A model generated the notes under the pieces. It worked only from the letters and a program-made list of their open reading frames with translations, was not told the origin of the DNA and ran no database searches. Below, piece by piece: positions 32,466 through 46,295 of a stretch of 64,000 bases of DNA (positions are counted from its first letter, which is position 1; each line of letters opens with the position of its first letter). Position numbers and translations under genes: made by a program. The stretch is from positions 6,498,434 through 6,562,433 of the forward strand of contig CM026573.1 in NCBI GenBank assembly GCA_015143295.1, written 5' to 3'. Source of the DNA: Tetracentron sinense. Taxonomy: Eukaryota > Streptophyta > Magnoliopsida > Trochodendrales > Trochodendraceae.

Positions 32466-34584
32466 TGAGTTTTCTCTTACTTTACCCTATTTTCTCTTGA
32501 ACCGAACACAACCAAAGAGTATAGTAGCATAAAGCTAATTTTAGGGTTAGGATTTTCATCACTCTTTTTGAACCTAACCCTAAAAGCCCCCTAAAATCAC
32601 ATTTCTAAGCATTAACCTCACGCTGATGTGGCACACAAATACTATATTAGGGTTAGGATTTTACTCTAAGTAACCAAAGCAGGATCATGAGAGCGTCAAG
32701 TTTCATTTTAGGATAGGGTTTTGAGCACCTCCGGAGCGTTGTTATATATAAATAATATTTTAATATTTTTTTCTAAAAATCTAAATTATATTATTTAATT
32801 TCAAAGATTACAAACCACAGTTAATAAGAATCAAAAAAAAATTTGATCTCTAGGTGCGATTGTACTCTTCCCATTTTGTAGAGTACGGTTTCTATTTTGT
32901 AGAACGAAATGTTTACGGGAGCGGGACAAATCTTCACTTTCAAGAACAGCTACCGTAAGCAATTTGTAAATGGTTGAAACAAAGATGAGAAGACTTTATT
33001 AAAAAATTTAGAGTTAAGTACTGTTTTGTTGCCCTAAACTAAAAATATCGCTCCTTGCTCTCACATAGCCACCCCCTTCAACTCAACATGAACTCGGGTT
33101 AAATTTTTTTAAGCCTATGATTAATTTATTTTTATTTTTCTAAAAACCAAGGGTAAATGTGTGAACCCTAGGGATGATTGAATCTTAACCACGATTAAAT
33201 GGAGTTAAAAGGGGGACACGTGGCAAGTAAAGGGGAGCCGAGACGCCCTCCTCGCTCACCAACCGAGGAGGTGATTATTTTCCTTAAAACAAATAATTAA
33301 GGGCCAAAATTAAAGCCAATGTGACTTTAGAAAATGACAAAATAAGTCGAGCCAAATCTAATCTTGACATTTAATTATTTGAATTAAAAGATTAAGATTC
33401 GGATTATATTTTGGAGTATCATAGACTGATTCATTATGAATTATCTTCGTAACTTCATTGATTGTGAAAAATCAGTCAAGATCTCTTTGTTAGTTGGGAA
33501 AAGAATCTCTCGATTAGATTTTCTTGAAAAAAATGGCAAAAGTATTGGATTTAGTCCATCCTCTACTTCCCTCTACAAAAATGTCAATTGAATTGATGTT
33601 TGGGACCACTTGACCGTTATAATGTCCCATCTCTTTTCCCTCCAAGACCATCAATTCATTGGTCTAAATTGATGAGCATTTGCTTTGACAAATAGCCGGT
33701 ATGGATAGTTTGGAATTGTTTGGTTATAAGTATAACTCCACTCAAGATTCTAGTGCAACTATAAACCATTTTTTAACCGAATAATTGGTATGCATATTGA
33801 AAAATAAATAAAGATAAAAGATGTGCAATCCACATATCAGGATCCCTTTCCCCACAGCCAAACAACAGAATAGCTCTAATGATCTTTGTAATTCTGTTTG
33901 AAAGGAGTAATTTATTGTTGCAGACAAAAAAGGGCCTCGAACAGCAAGTTTAAGAAGTATGGTATCAAGGGTAATATGTAAGATAATCTGATAAAATGAT
34001 ATTTTTTTTTGGTGCTAAGAAATTAAAATTTTCAAATTAACTGAATTTGGTTTAGTCTCATCACAGACAAGTTTTATTATCTTGAGTTGCTGCCTTATAA
34101 TGGTGATGCTTGTTTTGCAACTTATTTCAGCTGGCTAAAATTAAATTTTTCTCTAACCAAGTTTAAACAAAAGATGACACCTATTGATATACAAACCATC
34201 TGCAACACTTCTACAGCCAAATGATGACTGACAATTAACAATAGGAAAACTAATTTGCCACCGATCTTTTTACATGGGATAAATATAATTGATGTTTTTG
34301 AATGATATTACCAGTTTGATCCAGGCTGAGAAAACGGAAATTGATCATCAGGGAAAGGAATTTGAAAGTTCCATTGTTAGAGTACAAATTTCTCAGTTAT
34401 TTCGAGAAACATGATCACAAGAGGCAGTTTTGTCACAGATTATGGTACAGAATATTCAAATGAGAAACCCCCCCCTTTTTTTTTTTTAACAAAAATGAAA
34501 ATAAAGTAGGTGGTTATCACTTGAACAACGATCCATCTAACCTATCATCAGCTATTTCCCTACGTTCCGTGTTCTTTTTACTCT
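32466..34584. other. Spacer between the MULE and CNGC18
   Basis: AT-rich DNA with one half foldback element and no recognisable gene. The last few hundred bases would include the CNGC18 3' UTR. A motif ACTCTAACCCTAAAA-like region near 32540-32660 has two copies of TTAGGGTTAGGATTTT, a short local duplication. Confidence 0.6.
33115..33230. repeat. Foldback repeat family copy 6 (half element)
   Basis: One arm: TTCTAAAAACCAAGGGTAAA, GAACCCTAGGGATGATTGAA, TTAACCACGATTAA, GGGGACACGTGGCAAG. The same blocks, including the CACGTG core, occur in the copies at 18741-19072 and 20329-20637. Confidence 0.55.
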
Positions 34585-37500
34585 CTAATCTTTCTCATGG
34601 TCTGCAGAGAAATCAGGCTCTTCTGGCTTAAACAGCTTGGGCATCTTTAAGCTGCTGGCAGCAGGGTCAACAACCTTGATCTTCTGGTTAACCCCTTTTC
34701 TTGTATTCGCAGCAAACCTCGAAGCCAGTATTGTGGCTCCAAGATGCTGGAAGTTTGCGTTATCAATTAACGGGCTCTCAGCATCAGCATCCTCATAGTG
34801 TCTATCAGGTTCATCACTGTAGTTACTCTTTTCATCTGGAATTAGCATAAGGTAGCTTTCTTGTCTTGACAGCTCCTTCGCCAGCTTTCTCTTCTTAAAC
34901 CGTCTCCATGCAGCTTCTATAAAGCAAGCTCCCCATGTCCTCCATTGGTGGGAATAGTACCTGAAGGCGTGCTGGAGCTTCTTGCTGTGAAGACGCTTGA
35001 ACTGACTGGCAACAAACTTGAGCTCTTCGGCTCGAAGTGCAAATGCTTCGACTTCACAAAGGGCTCTGACAGTTCGAGTCGAGGACGGCAAGTTTAAGCT
35101 CGAATTGGGCATTAAGGCCCACGTCAGCAATTCTTCACCACAGAAGTCACCAGGTCTAAGGGTGATGGAGTTAAAGAATCCGGACCTTCCTCCATTGGTC
35201 GTGGAGCTCTCCAGTTGCCCTCTAATGATGAAGAGCATCTCATTCACGGGATCACCCTCCCGAACTATATAGGTGTCTTGGGTACTCAAGGATGAGACAA
35301 GACGTTCACATATAGCATCCAGGAGCTGATCATCCATTTGTGAGAAGAAAGGAACCTGTAAAATGGAATAATGGTGAGTTCAACCCAGTGAATTTGAATC
35401 TATAGACGTTCCAAACACATATAAACAACTTTGCAACAATGATTCAACAGGTCAATTATACTTTTGGCATCCATGTCCACTATCTGATGCTTCTAAGTTC
35501 TAACAAGATCTCTGTATTCTAGGTAAGGTGTGGCCACTTTTGTTCTCTCTAGAGCTAAGATGTACACACCAAGCTATATTATGTTATTCTGACGTCTAGA
35601 CAATGATTAAAATCGAACTAAAAGAAGATAGATTTAATTATCAACTATAGAGAAAGATCCTTTCAAATATATATAGCATGCTGCATATGTTTTCCCTCTC
35701 CAATACTTAATGGTTAATCACAAAATGGAATGCCATAAAATGACTCACACGGCGAACAAGCGCAAGACATAGATGACGTTGAATTTCTCGACGGAGGTCC
35801 AAGGGCAATGAACGCAAAATTGAGTCCTCATCTACTCCTCTGGTGGCAAGCCATCTATATTGAACAAACCTCCGAACACGTTCTTGCAAATCTAGAGGTA
35901 GTTGGCGGTGCCTCATCCATTCCTCCGTATCTCTTCGCTTAACCCTCCATTCTTCAAGTCTCACCGTCATAGATTGCAGATAGCTCTTCGGGAAACAATA
36001 AAAAATCATATGAACATTCAAAACTATATCATCAGTATATAGGAAAGAGTTGTTTCTGAAATTTAGCAAACTAATCTAGACATGATTTCCAAAATGGCAC
36101 TTAAACTGCTTACCAAAAGAATATTGCAGTTAACTCCCAAAGACTAGTAATATGCATATAGCCGACATTTTTGTTTAAGAAAGTATTGAGTTCAATAGAC
36201 AGATTATAGGTTCACAACATGGAGCAAGGAAATCTAATGCTAAAGAATTGCAGCACAGTAGAAATTCTTAATATAAATTACATCCGTTGATCCCACTGTC
36301 ATTAGTTTGCTGATATACCAGAAATATATTCTAATCCTCCTCAATTACAGTGATCCTCCTAAATTTTATAAATCCATCCTAAAGACTCATTCCAATTGGA
36401 ATTTGGTTATTCACAACGTTTGAGGGTCCTCTCAAAGCATCCATGGTTGAGTGGTTGAAGCGGCAACTCATAAATGGCAAACTCGTAGGTCCAATTCATG
36501 TTAGATGCACACCAATGGAAAATAAAGATATCAAATTCCTACAAAGATTACTGGAAATTCCAACCAATGAGAATCCTAGAGAATTTTAAAATGGATATAG
36601 GCCAGGAAAAAAATTACTTGTTTTTCGAGATCCAGTTATAAGTTCTATCCATATCCATTCAAATTGCCAGCTCATACTAGATGCAGTTGCATTTTTTATG
36701 CGGACATCAGAGGCTTAGATCGTGTTCTTGATGGAGACCCACCATTGGATCTTGTCCTTGATGGAGATCTACCGTTAGATCACGATGTGGAGGGAGATCC
36801 GCTGTCATATAGAGCGGGAGGATTCGAGGACTACAATTAGTCCATAGGATGGCATGACCCATCATTGATGACCGGCCCACTTATTAAATATCTTAGTTAA
36901 TTAACTTTTGTTTTAGTTTATTAGTATTTGAGATTGTTTTAGCAATGGTGTTTTAGTAATTAGCCAGAACTTGTAGTAATGACATTTTAGTAATTAGTTA
37001 GACTTAGGGTTTATTCTTTTCTTATAAATACACTCTTTGGCGATTAAGAATATACAGAATTTTGATGAATGAATAAAGTGTGGAGCTTTGGTTTTTGGGA
37101 TCTCTTGTAAAGGGATGGTGTGAAGCCAGATCAATCTTTGGTCTGAAGTCAAGTTATCCTCTTATTTTTTCTTTTTTCTTTTTTTTTTAATCTTTTTATT
37201 TTCTGTTTTTATCTTGCAAAACTAATCACCAAACCCTGGCTATTCTCCATTACTGTTACAGCCTCCCTAACTCCTGTCCTTGGCTGCTGCCCATTCCTAC
37301 AGCCTTCCCTAGCAGCCACCAGTCCCCACAGCTCTCCCTACAGGCTTCCCCTTGCTGCTATAGCATTACCCAGCCCCTCCTTTGACTGTCGCACTTATTC
37401 CCCAGCTCCCACAAGGCTGCCGCACCATTCCAGCCTTCTGCCTTTGCTGTGCCAAATCTCCTACAGTCCCTACAATTGTTTCCCTTCATCCAACAGCCCC

Positions 37501-40500
37501 TATACTTATCCCATTACAGCCACAGCACCCCCCCCTGCATCTTCCCATTGCTGATGCACCATTCCCCAGCACTTCATTGACTGTTACAGCCCATATTACC
37601 CATCCCTATTGCTGTTACAGCCCACCTCACCATTCCCTATTGCTGTTACAGCTACTCTAGACCTATTCCTATTGCCATTACAACTTGCCTATATCCCTAA
37701 AATCCCAAAAAACAGCAAACCCCGAAGGAACCCTAATCCTATATTTGTGATTTATGTCATGTTGTTGCTGGTCCATTAGATTCTATTTAATACTACTTGA
37801 AACCTGCCTACATCCATATTGCAGTTAATAGCCATTGTTGAGCCTAGAGTTGTTCTTGAAATCCTCTAGAGAATAAAAAAATCACTTTGATCATTGGTTT
37901 AATTTCCTAAGCTAATTGAAGTTCCCACGTCCATTAGGATCACCCAAATCAGATTTGGAAATCATTATTGCGGGATTGTGACATGACCTAGGGTATTAAT
38001 AATTCCCTTTTGAGTTTCTTTATTATAATTGTGGAATCTAGGTATTTGGTGATTTTCTTTATTGCTGGCATTAGTTTTTGGATCTCTCAATTACATCATC
38101 ATAGGTAAGTTTCATGGTCCTGCATCAATTTGATTGGAAGTGAAAGAATAACCCCAATGAATATGATTCATTTTTCTTTGCTTCTAAACTCTCATCAACT
38201 AGCACTACAATGATGTGAACTGTTAGGAGTAATTCATCAAATTGGTTGGTTATATCTAAAATAATAAAATCCACTTCATATTATAAAGGTGATATAAAAG
38301 CTTAATATATCCCACTATATTGATGATTTCTTAATGTGTTATTGCCATTTTAGTCTCATTGGGGCAGAATTTTAGTCCCTCCCTCCCTTTGTTAATGTAT
38401 TATCATCATTTTAGTCTCAAATGGGTAGAATTTTAGTCACCAATATATATATTTACAGTGGTAGAATACCTCATTATCAGTTCATGATACTCACTCATGA
38501 TTATGGTTGATCTTGATGCCCCAGATACAAAGTATCTATCCTAAATAAACAAAATCTAGAAAGAAAGTACTACATAATACCTGCATGTTGCCAATCAGCT
38601 GTGAGAAAAGAACTAGACCCACAATGCATATAAGAATACAAAATGATGTCTCACCAATAAAAGTACTTGTATCCAAATTCTGCCCATATGAACTGCATAG
38701 CAAGAAGTGAAAGATGTATTAGCAGAAACACCAAATGAAACTTTTCAAGCATGTTTACTCATCACTGTTAATATCAAATATAAATTTATAAGAGATTGAC
38801 AAAAAAAAAACAAACAGTGTGCTCCATGTGATTCTGAATAGTGAATAATGTAGGACGCTACATTGATTATCTTGACTAAGCACAACACAATACTTGATTC
38901 AAAAGTATTGTGTCCTAATAACCAAGGGAGAGACAACAACTATAGCACTTCAAATTCAAGCCAGCTGAGTGTTTACACCAGGATCAACTATGACACGTGT
39001 GATTAAGTCCCCAGAAACGATAATTACTGTAGTATCCTGTATAGGAAGTCGTGATTATGCTTGTTGATTTAATCAAATATAAATAGTGCCTGCCATTAAG
39101 CATTTGTTATGATATGAAGACAGATTTATCTCTTCCTTGTGAAAGTGATGAGTTGTTGCACTCATAAAAATAAAATAAAATAAATTTCCACAGACCAAAA
39201 TCTGTATTGCTCTAACAAGTTGTCTAGTTCTAAGCCCGATGGGGACATGAGACGTGGGAGGTTGTTGGGCTACACGGGATCTTCTACTTCACCAATGTCA
39301 AGCTAAGACTTGGCATAAGATGATTGCTACTGGAGTAAAGTTATGGAACTTAGATGACATAATGGGTTCCCTGATCATTTAAATAGATCTAAAAATCCTG
39401 TAGGATCAGCCTATGTGTGGAATCTACAATGAAAAACACTAACTTTAAGATTAGATTATTTTAATTTTTAAGTACTTAAATTTCATGGAGAAGGAAGGAA
39501 GAAGCAGCTTCCCAAATCCAACACGAGCTGCAGAAGGACCCAGCCTCCACACTATGCATTACATCACCTTCTAACCCTGCAGTCTTCAGAAGAAAGAAGA
39601 ATCTCTAAAAGAAATCATTACTTCCAATTTAAAGGTAGATTTCAAGTTGTTAAATTATAAACTACATATATAGAGGTCAGATTCCTATTCTCCTTCTCCC
39701 TCAATGACAGGCAGAATCCTAAAGTGCTGCCATATAGGGGTATTTGGTACTCTTGAGCAATATACAAGTATGTCACCGGGAGAAAAGCAGCAATCCCATC
39801 TGAATCTCATGCCATGCATTTTCCAGGGGCATCCCTCCTAAAATTCAAATATCACCATCAACCCTTCCCCTTACAACAAGCTCAATCGATTCAAAAATGG
39901 TCACTATATAAATGATTAAATCTCTCCTGCAAATAAAAGTTATTCAGCATGGCAAGAACCTTTTGACAAAAAAAAAATGTTCTGTTAGATATACAAAGTC
40001 TCAAAACATTTCAAAAGTTGTGTTGCCAATTAATCTTAGATTATGTACTTGCAAGAGAATAATCGATCAATAATGATCAATGAAACAGTCTGGAAATTTG
40101 ATAAAGATGTCCTTTCATCAATTATCCAAAATAAATTTCCTGAAGGCTCCTAACCTAGGTGCAGTCCATGATCGACATAATTATCTAGTAGCCAAAGCCA
40201 TAAATCTCACCATCCAACTAATTGTCAAAACCCTCAGTCAAGGGACGTCCATGAAAATTACACATCGAGTTAATCGGTGTTCCTTATGGATGGATTTCTG
40301 TGATATAAACTCAGTGATCCCATTCAGTGCACTCATCTGCAGAAGTATGTGGTGTGGAGTACTCTTACAACTCCAATTACATCACACTGCAGATGCAATC
40401 ATTAATACCTGCATACAATGACCATATAGCAGCACTATCCCTATGCACCCTCAATCTACCCATCCAATAAGTATCAAAATCCTCAAGTCAAATGACATCC

Positions 40501-43500
40501 AAGAAAATAAAACTTTAATTGGAATCTTTTCCTTGTAGTGAGATTTCTAATGGTATCAACTCACAGTGATCCCACTCGCTGAACATATGCACATATGATG
40601 TGGATATGGGGTACTCCTGCAACTCTAAATACATCAAGGGCACATCACACATTACAAAAACCATAAAAAGAAACTTTCCTGGTTCATTCCCCAGTCATAA
40701 TCATTTCATGTAAAAACGGATCCAAAGAATTTGTAAAGTAACTGTGATTTCCCATTTGTTCTCCTCAAGTGACCATGAGGACACAAGTACACAACCATCA
40801 CACACACACACAAAAAAAGCCCCTTTACCCCATAAATTTGAACATTTAATCCATATAACCAAGAAAAATGCCAAGCAACAGATGTACCAAAAGGTTGGAA
40901 ATAAATCAAAAGAGGAGGCCCAAGAATGGCTAGCAAGATAATGAAAAAACCAAATATCCACCAGTTCAGAAAAGTTCTCCCGAAATTAGAAGTCGAAAAA
41001 TTTAAAAGTTCCTCCTGGAAATTTGAGGTCATCTAACGGACTCGGAGAAATATTTTGCATATGGTTTCAGGATTCTTCCGATTCTTTACAAAATACAATA
41101 TTTATAGAATTGCATCTCTTACAATTCTTGATTTCAACCTTGTTTTACTCTGTTGCTTGATTTCAACCATTTAATCCTTTGGAGATAAAATTCCATTTGA
41201 GTCAAAGGAACAAGTTCCTGACTCTTTGGGTGGAAAACCTTAAATCAAGACAAGATCTAATACGTAGAAGTAAAATCTTAGGTTATGTTTGTTTAACCAA
41301 TATATGCCACCATAATAAAGTTTGTAATGGTGTCCAGATCAAAATTAGATGAAATGAAGGATCCAAAAAGACTCGTCTTTTGTACTAATTCATTTGGGAC
41401 AATTATACTCTTATACCAATCACATCATTGTACCCACCATGGTGTATGATCATGTGGCTACAAGCACTTGATCAGAATATAACCACGGTTGATGGATAAA
41501 TCCGGATTAAAGAAAGTCTCAATCCGTTGGATAAAACTTAGTTGCATACATACATTCATACACCTCACATGCACAATATCATACACTCATGTTTTAAAGC
41601 AAAATATATATCTATTATATATAAATATTTCTCTCATGTTGCGTATGCATGATCATTGATATGCATGTTGACATTGTGGGACGTCCGATGATGGAGCATG
41701 TCTGATCAGATTGGGTAGCTTGATCAGAGTGTATCATTAAGTGGTGTAAAATCAAGTCAACAGCCACAACGGCTAGTTTGACAGGAGTAAATCACACTTA
41801 TGAGCTGGGTAATCGTTTTGCCTAAGGAATGTGGTGAGACATTAAAGTGGTTTAATCCAGACCATAGATCCGAGTAACATCTCCTTTGATTAAGCAATGA
41901 GAGTTGATGATCCAACGGATCAATTATTCTCTATATATAGAGTCTTCCCTTCTTTGGGAGAGACACACAAGGAAATGAGGAAAACCACTACTTATTGTGC
42001 TTTGAGCAAAAGCGTGTTAGAAATCCTTCTAAGGAAAATCCCCATACTACCTTGGGCATTGTCACAAAAGGTACAGCTCACATCGTACGGTTCTCATTTT
42101 GTCAAATGCTATCATAGTATTCTATTTTCAAATTGCAGCCCTACACATGGCATAAATACACAACACCAAATAGGGTATACTGAGCTGTTTGTGGTATGTA
42201 TATAAACTATGATGTACCCGAGGACAATTCAAAATCTTCATAGTATAATGTAGGATATGCAACAAATAACAGTCATTTCTTTGCTCCAACAGAGAATGTA
42301 GAACAATACCTTGTGGAAAATGAACAGAAAAGAATCAAATCTTTAATATGCAATTTCATTTTCATACTTAGTTGGCGGACTTCTATGTTAGGTAACAAAT
42401 GAAAGAGAATTACAGGTAATCCAACCAAAAAAGGATACTATTTTAGGATAAACCACAGTACTGAGCAAACTGAATTTAAAACTAGAAATCTTACATCAAA
42501 GAGATCGCACCTTAAATTTCTCAAACCCCACCAAAGGCAATAGAAATACTTCTCAATAAACTTTGACGAAACAACTTCATTAGTAAAAGCATCCGCAAAC
42601 ATTCCATATTTGAAATGGATGTCACTATTACTGGCATCACAATTAGCGAGCACATGAGTGAGGTTCAGCCAAGATTGTCGTTCAATTTGTCCCAAACTAC
42701 TACAATCCAGAAAACTAGGATTACAAGATATAATGTGTGTAGCATTCTCCTCCTTCCCACACTCTGTTCTCCAGCATGTGTGCTGCCGTCCAATAGATAA
42801 CAGATACCATGAAGCTCCTAAAACCTGCAATGACAGTAAAATGTGTGAACCAACAGGCTTGAATGTTAGCAAGCATCTCATCCACAATATTGTCAATTTG
42901 TCACAATTATTCTTTAAAATTTAACACTAAGCAACAAAATTTAGGAGAATGGAAGCTTACATGACTGGCTAGCATATAGAGAAGGAGATTATATGCAGCT
43001 CCAGCCCAAGCAGTCTTGGCAATGACACCAGTAGTTTTGATGATCCGTCGGTTCAAAGGGAAAATGAGAAACAATCTAGGAACATACTGAATGAGAACAA
43101 TCAGAGTAAGAGTGTTGTTAGCATGATCAGCTGTGGAGCTTCTCAACGCTGGTATGATAAACCATATGACAATCTGCAAAAGAAAAGAAAAGAAAAGAAA
43201 AAAGTCACGAAAACCTTAAATTGTGGAAAAGGTAGACTTTCGGAGAACTTGCAGCAGACATTGTTTTCGTTGTATAAAACATTCAAAGTATTAAAAATGC
43301 TGGCCATCAAACCTCTAACTATATCTAATTGCAAGTGTCAAGTGAAAAATCATTATGATATACCTCATTCCAATATTTCTTTCTGGTTGGGTAAGCCAAA
43401 CAATGCTGTCATACAGAGACAATGCATACCAAAATTACTACGATTTGGATTTTTTTTCTTTTTAACAACTACATAATTACAGTGGCTTTATGAATCTCAC

Positions 43501-46295
43501 ACCAGATATTGAACTCCATATTTACTATATATATATATATATATTATTACCATTCCGAACAGTGCCTATAAACTAAGTGATATACTTAGTAATTTTTTTT
43601 GGTAAGAGAAAACTTGTAATTTCATAAATAGTTGTTAAGAGATTGCCAGCTACCACGCTATCTCAATCCCCAATTCTCTCCTCTCCCCTTCATCTTCTTC
43701 TTATTCATCTTCTTCTTGTTCTCTTTTTTTCTTCTACTGTTCATTAAGACTACCATCGTCTAATTCAGCTTCACCTTCTCCCTATGTAGGTAAACAGCTG
43801 GAGAATTTGGTGCTTACTACCATTAGCAGTAAGCACCTGCAATAATAAAAACACTTTGATGCAAGAAATCTAACTAATACTCCCAAAATGCCACTGCATT
43901 AATCACCCCTGGTGAGGAGTCTCAAATACGAGACCTCTGGCTTTGATACCGCTTTGATGCAGGAAATCTAACTAATACTCCCAAACAGTGTTTTAAAACC
44001 CAAAAACTCTACTCGACTCGGAAACTTGCCGAGTAGAGTCAACTCGGAAACTCGGGCAAAACTCGTCCGAGTAATGACACCTAAAACTCGGACATATATA
44101 ATATTTTTCTAATAATATATATGGTATAGATTCAAAATTAATGATAAACCATGCCTAAAATAAGATATATAATTCAATATATATTAAACATCCCCCTTTT
44201 GTTTTGTATTTATACTTAAAAATGAGTGGGGTGTGTCAAAAAAAAGAAAAAAAACATAATTTAGTCAATCGGATAGGCAGTTTATTCAATTTTTAGTTTT
44301 AAAAAAAAAATGCAAAAACTCGGGCGAGTCGGAGCGAGTCGGGGCGAGTTTTCGACAAAACCGAGTTTTCCTTGAAACTCGACTCAAAACTTGGCCGAGC
44401 CGAGTCGACTCGGCCGAGTTTCGAGTCGACTCGGCGAGTTTTAAAACTATGCTCCCAAAAGCCACGACTAGCAAGAGCGGAAGATTAAATTCCTTTATCT
44501 CATAGTCCATCCAGACTCAGCCGAACCTCCCTCGTGGGGCCATGTTACATAGGCCACCCCCACCCCGAGTGTGCCCCCACTTCACGCAGGCTGCCCCACT
44601 CAAGCCCAATGTGAATATGCCCTTGCATTACCTACCCTCAAGGAAGAATGGTGTTGATGTGATCCTTGCAAAGAAGAGGTCTTGTGATTGATCTAGGGGA
44701 GGACATCCCAAAGGGATATGGAGAAAGTCCTCCAGGGCGATGCGGCAGTGGTTTACACACCCACTAACCAAACTGACTAACCACTAAGCAACCAACTATG
44801 CCTCCACCCAAAAAATAAAAGTGGTTAGCTTTCTAGATGTTGATTGCCTAATCAAGAAAAGTCCCCCATCATTCTATTCACTAAGATCTTAGGTTTCAGT
44901 TTCTCAGATTTGCAATAAGGATACTGTGTTTATGGGCCTTACAAATGTATACACCACGTTATAGTTCAAAGCATAGTTACCAATCTAGGAAGCGGAAGTG
45001 AGAAGCGAAGCGAGGGTCAAAAAACCTTAGGAAATGGGAAGTGAGAAATAGATATAGGTGCGTCGTTCCCATTATATTAGGATGACCAATCATACCTTAA
45101 ATTTTATCTTCTTACATGAGATGTTTTGGAGAAGTAGGTATCATACAACCTTAGGTTTTAATCTAACGATACTTGCTTAGGATCTATGTCGTAGGCTTTA
45201 GACTCAGGTCTATCTCATTACTTACTGGATATATAGCTTCATTTGACCACTAAATGGGACTTGCTTAGGATCTATGTTGTAGGCAACTATGGTTCAAAGA
45301 TGCTAATGACCTTCTATCATGTGCCTATTTGTGGACAAAAGATAATGGACATCCGATAGTTTAACTTTTGAATGTGAATTCACTCAGATACTGATTCATT
45401 TGCCGGTATATAATCTGTAGGCAAGCCCACAAAAATCTATGAACTTCTCACCTAGTCCCTCAACCACATATCTCCGAATTGTCCACCAAATTTCAGCATA
45501 CAACAGTTCCTTCTTTAACTACCAAAGCCCACATCGCATGAAATCACAAACCTCATAGTTTTACAACAAAAATATCAGTGACATTGTTACTTGTTACGGA
45601 TACTCCCCATTTAAAATCTTTGAGAAATGGGCTAAATGGAAGTCAATATTAATCTAAGTAGACAGGTGATAAACAGTACTGGTCAATTGATACTAACCTC
45701 CCAAATTATAATAATAAAAGGAATCTGATCAAATTTCCAATATGCAAGGAGCAGTAACTTGTGAAACCATCACAATGAAAGAAACAAGAAAAAAAGTCCC
45801 AAACAAATATCACAATTGTAGAACAACATCAGTCTAAAAATGTGATTTTACCTGCGGAAGCGGGAGTGTTGCAGCGAGATCAATCACGAAATCTGACTTC
45901 AAGTACCGAAATGCAATCTCTCGTGCATCCATGACAAGCTCACCCCTCCCAAAAATCCTAGAACTTGGAGCCACAAATGCCGTCCGAAACTTCATAATCA
46001 TATGCAGTAAGTAGAACAGATCGGTCACTGTGCGAAAGAAGGTGACTACAATCCCCAAATTCAAGTCTGTCATCAAGCAAGCGGGACCTCCAACAGTAGG
46101 AAGATAGAAATAGAGAGGATCTAGAAAGAGAGCAATCAAACACGAAATAAGGAAGACATGATTCCATTGTGTTACGATATGGCCACCTGGGTCGAGAATC
46201 TGGTACCACCATGGTTTCTGTTGATCAGAAACTAGTGGAGAAGATCGCCGGAAAGGGCGGAATATAGACGCAGGAAAAGGGTCTACGCTATTCAT
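34585..46295 (-). CDS. CNGC18: Cyclic nucleotide-gated channel, CNGC18 type (complete, six exons)
   Basis: A plasma-membrane calcium-permeable channel. In Arabidopsis CNGC18 is pollen-specific and needed for directed pollen-tube growth; that role is inferred here by similarity. Exons: 45852-46295, 42961-43173, 42511-42824, 38581-38692, 35749-35985 and 34585-35355, all with GT/AG borders and matching phases, giving 696 residues (the Arabidopsis protein is about 706). Visible features are a short N terminus, six membrane spans beginning at VFLISCLIALFLDPLYF, the pore helix and filter region CLWWGLRNLSSYGQN, the linker VRLEEWRVKRRDTEEWM, the cyclic-nucleotide-binding fold with PVNEMLFIIRGQLES and GDFCGEELLTWAL, and an IQ-type calmodulin site in HQWRTWGACFIEAAWRRFKKR. 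The tail ends EEPDFSADHEKD, typical of the CNGC14-18 group. Introns 1, 3 and 4 are 2.6-3.8 kb and carry transposon debris. Confidence 0.95.
36690..37160. repeat. Probable LTR-retrotransposon fragment in CNGC18 intron 4
   Basis: Holds a short duplication (GTTCTTGATGGAGAcCCACC / GTCCTTGATGGAGAtCTACC), then TTAATTAACTTTTGTTTTAG, TTTTCTTATAAATACACTCT and GAATGAATAAAGTG. This resembles the end of a pol region followed by an LTR with TATA and polyadenylation signals. It is followed by a CT-rich stretch (37160-37680) with repeated CCTATTGCTGTTACAGC-like units. No intact domain remains; assignment to Gypsy is a guess. Confidence 0.4.
40170..40640. repeat. Diverged tandem duplication in CNGC18 intron 3
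   Basis: Two blocks of about 220 bases share the order CTCACCATCCAACTAAT / CTACCCATCCAATAAG, CAAAACCCTCAGTCAA / CAAAATCCTCAAGTCAA, CAGTGATCCCATTC / CAGTGATCCCACTC, and GTGGAGTACTCTTACAACTC / ATGGGGTACTCCTGCAACTC. The divergence suggests an old event. Confidence 0.6.
43986..44451. mobile_element. Non-autonomous hAT element in CNGC18 intron 1
   Basis: 466 bp with a perfect 8-bp duplication CTCCCAAA (43978-43985 and 44452-44459) and ends CAGTGTTTTAAAAC / CATAGTTTTAAAAC. The subterminal regions are crowded with ACTCGGCCGAGT-like palindromes (CGAGTC/GACTCG), likely transposase-binding clusters. No coding capacity. Confidence 0.88.
44972..45291. mobile_element. Non-autonomous hAT element 2 in CNGC18 intron 1
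   Basis: 320 bp with a perfect 8-bp duplication GTTCAAAG (44964-44971 and 45292-45299) and terminal inverted repeats CATAGTTACC / CATAGTTGCC. One subterminal region holds GAAGCGGAAGTGAGAAGCG repeats. Inside are two copies of CTTGCTTAGGATCTATG. Confidence 0.88.

Noticed and set aside
37382..37660. Proline/threonine-rich frame in CNGC18 intron 4
   Set aside because: CT-rich low-complexity DNA with CTGTTACAGC repeats next to an LTR-like fragment; no gene evidence.
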